Positions 6,101 to 7,110 of a DNA stretch of 7,110 bases are shown one piece after another. Source of the stretch: an uncultured Pseudomonadota bacterium. GTDB lineage: Bacteria > Pseudomonadota > Gammaproteobacteria > Burkholderiales > Thiobacillaceae. The notes beneath the pieces were generated by a model. The model was not told the origin of the DNA and made no database searches. It saw nothing but the letters and a program-made list of their open reading frames with translations. Location: NCBI GenBank assembly GCA_903918705.1, contig CAIXFP010000529.1, forward strand, positions 1 to 7,110. The letters are read 5' to 3'. The translations under genes were made by a program, and so were the position numbers. How positions within the stretch are numbered: position 1 is the stretch's first letter; each line of letters starts with the position of its first letter.

Positions 6101-6943
6101 CTAGACGACGGAGGACTCGTGCAAATCGGGACGGCAGATGCGAAAGAGCGCCCGTTGGGCCGTATCTGGCAACTGATCCAATAGCATTGCGAGTGGTGTC
6201 TTCTTAGTCCAATACTCGTCCCTTGCCAAATTGAGCTTTTCAAGTATTTCGGTTTTCTGGTTCAATAGCTTGTTGAACTGCGTTTGGTGTTTCATAAGGT
6301 TATTAAGGGTCATGTCGAAGCAGTAAACGCTCGATGCCGCTGGCAAATTGCTATTGAGATATACATCCGAAATGGTTGCGCGGATGCCTTTGATCCGTGC
6401 TTCAAAGTATGAGAGGTTCTCTTTTAGTCGTTGAGGCGATTCAAGTTCTGCGCCCGCGCCTCGGATGGTGAGTGAGACCTGTAGTAGCAGAAGTTGGTCA
6501 CAGCCAGAAACATTAGTCCATGGAAACGAGCGCTTTCGCCATCTGATCTCGGCCTCGACCGCCCACGGCTCCCAAACGGCCAACTGTTGCTTCACCTGCT
6601 CGCTAGCGATCAGCCATTCCTCCTCTACCTTTTCGATGGATTCGGCGCAGCGTCGGTACTCCTCGCCGAGGCGTTCGATCAGCGCGAATGGCCCCTTTAG
6701 CGAGGCTATAACGCGCTTAAGCTTTTCATGGCTGAGACCTTCTACTCCAAGTCGAAAGAAGTGCCAATCGTCACACAGGGCCTTCTCGGGCGAGTGATTC
6801 GATTCTTCATGTGCGGCTCGATAGAATTCGTCGAGCCCGTGCACAACGAGCAAGTCTGAAAATCTCGAAAGCCACATCGAGATGTCGCCATTAGGGCTAT
6901 TGCAGCGCTTCTGAAAATATATCGTTGAATCGTTTTTTGTCAT
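6101..6943 (-). CDS. Hypothetical helical / coiled-coil protein, unrecognised
   Basis: I do not recognise this 280-residue protein. It is charged and predominantly helical, with likely coiled-coil stretches at about residues 72-125 (rich in E, K and L, with VEEEW) and 170-245 (including KLLNQKTEILEKLNLARDEY). There is no signal peptide or membrane segment, so it should be cytosolic. Tryptophans cluster at 124-142 (WEPW, RWRKRSFPW). The ATG at 6941-6943 is preferred because GGAG lies nine bases upstream. A TTG 12 codons earlier (6977-6979) is also open, and an in-frame TGA at 6995-6997 limits the frame. It is followed after 87 bases by the GT9 fusion gene on the same strand; whether they are co-transcribed is unclear. 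The balanced base composition matches the neighbouring glycosyltransferase genes rather than the transposon. Confidence 0.7.
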   Translation of the reverse strand: MTKNDSTIYFQKRCNSPNGDISMWLSRFSDLLVVHGLDEFYRAAHEESNHSPEKALCDDWHFFRLGVEGLSHEKLKRVIASLKGPFALIERLGEEYRRCAESIEKVEEEWLIASEQVKQQLAVWEPWAVEAEIRWRKRSFPWTNVSGCDQLLLLQVSLTIRGAGAELESPQRLKENLSYFEARIKGIRATISDVYLNSNLPAASSVYCFDMTLNNLMKHQTQFNKLLNQKTEILEKLNLARDEYWTKKTPLAMLLDQLPDTAQRALFRICRPDLHESSVV

Positions 6944-7110
6944 AACACATTGCTCCGTATGTTGAATACGTGACGCCAATGGGTGCCGATGTTCTCAGTG
7001 TATCTGGTTGGCCGCGAAATTCTCACTGCGCCGCTTGATACTAGCTCAAATAATCGGATCGGCCTTATGTAGATGTCCAGTCCCGCCTGTTTATAAACGC
7101 GCTTAATGAA
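6944..7110. other. Upstream region of the unrecognised gene; no gene seen
   Basis: No convincing coding frame crosses this stretch. On the minus strand it carries the ribosome binding site (GGAG) of the downstream gene and should hold its promoter, but I see no strong -35/-10 pair. A 10-bp palindrome, GTTTATAAAC, lies at 7089-7098. The short motif GCGTCACGTATTCAA (6962-6976, minus) recurs with two changes at 6013-6027. Confidence 0.35.

Noticed and set aside
6944..6979. TTG start for the coiled-coil gene at 6977-6979
   Set aside because: The ATG 12 codons further in has a GGAG at good spacing, while the TTG has no ribosome binding site.
1..7110. tRNA or rRNA genes, CRISPR arrays, attachment sites
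   Set aside because: I saw no cloverleaf or rRNA-like sequence, no regularly spaced repeats, and no integrase attachment duplication in the window.

Overview
The window looks like an accessory region (genomic island) of a proteobacterium, probably gamma- or betaproteobacterial. This rests on the style of the transposon proteins and on the GC-rich, GTG-start-using left third; the species cannot be named. There are two compartments. Positions 1 to about 2.4 kb are GC-rich and hold a mobile element with all its genes on the minus strand. From about 2.45 kb to the end the base composition is visibly more balanced, and four non-transposon genes follow.

The element, read on the minus strand, encodes a zinc-ribbon plus helix-turn-helix protein of the DUF6431 type, then a DDE (rve-type) transposase with a complete D-D-35-E triad, then an ExeA/TniB-like AAA+ ATPase cut off by the window edge. 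Transposase and ATPase overlap by ATGA and are probably translationally coupled. The far end of the element lies outside the window. The near end lies somewhere between 2372 and about 2530, where two CCCCGA(A/G)GGG blocks occur. A perfect 36-bp palindrome sits inside the DUF6431-type gene.

The second compartment starts with two plus-strand genes overlapping by GTGA: a protein with a phosphoribosyltransferase-like PRPP-loop motif, and a DXD glycosyltransferase of the capsular-polysaccharide-synthesis type. Facing them, and overlapping tail to tail by 46 bp, is a minus-strand gene whose product joins a GT9 (heptosyltransferase-like) domain to a C-terminal domain that resembles CTP-dependent riboflavin kinases, which are best known from archaea. 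Upstream of it, on the same strand, is a 280-residue helical protein that I do not recognise.

The most interesting feature is the set PRTase-like protein + DXD glycosyltransferase + GT9/riboflavin-kinase-like fusion. My inference is that it makes or attaches an unusual nucleotide- or phosphate-linked sugar. No substrate can be read from the sequence, and the grouping could also be an accidental island assembly.
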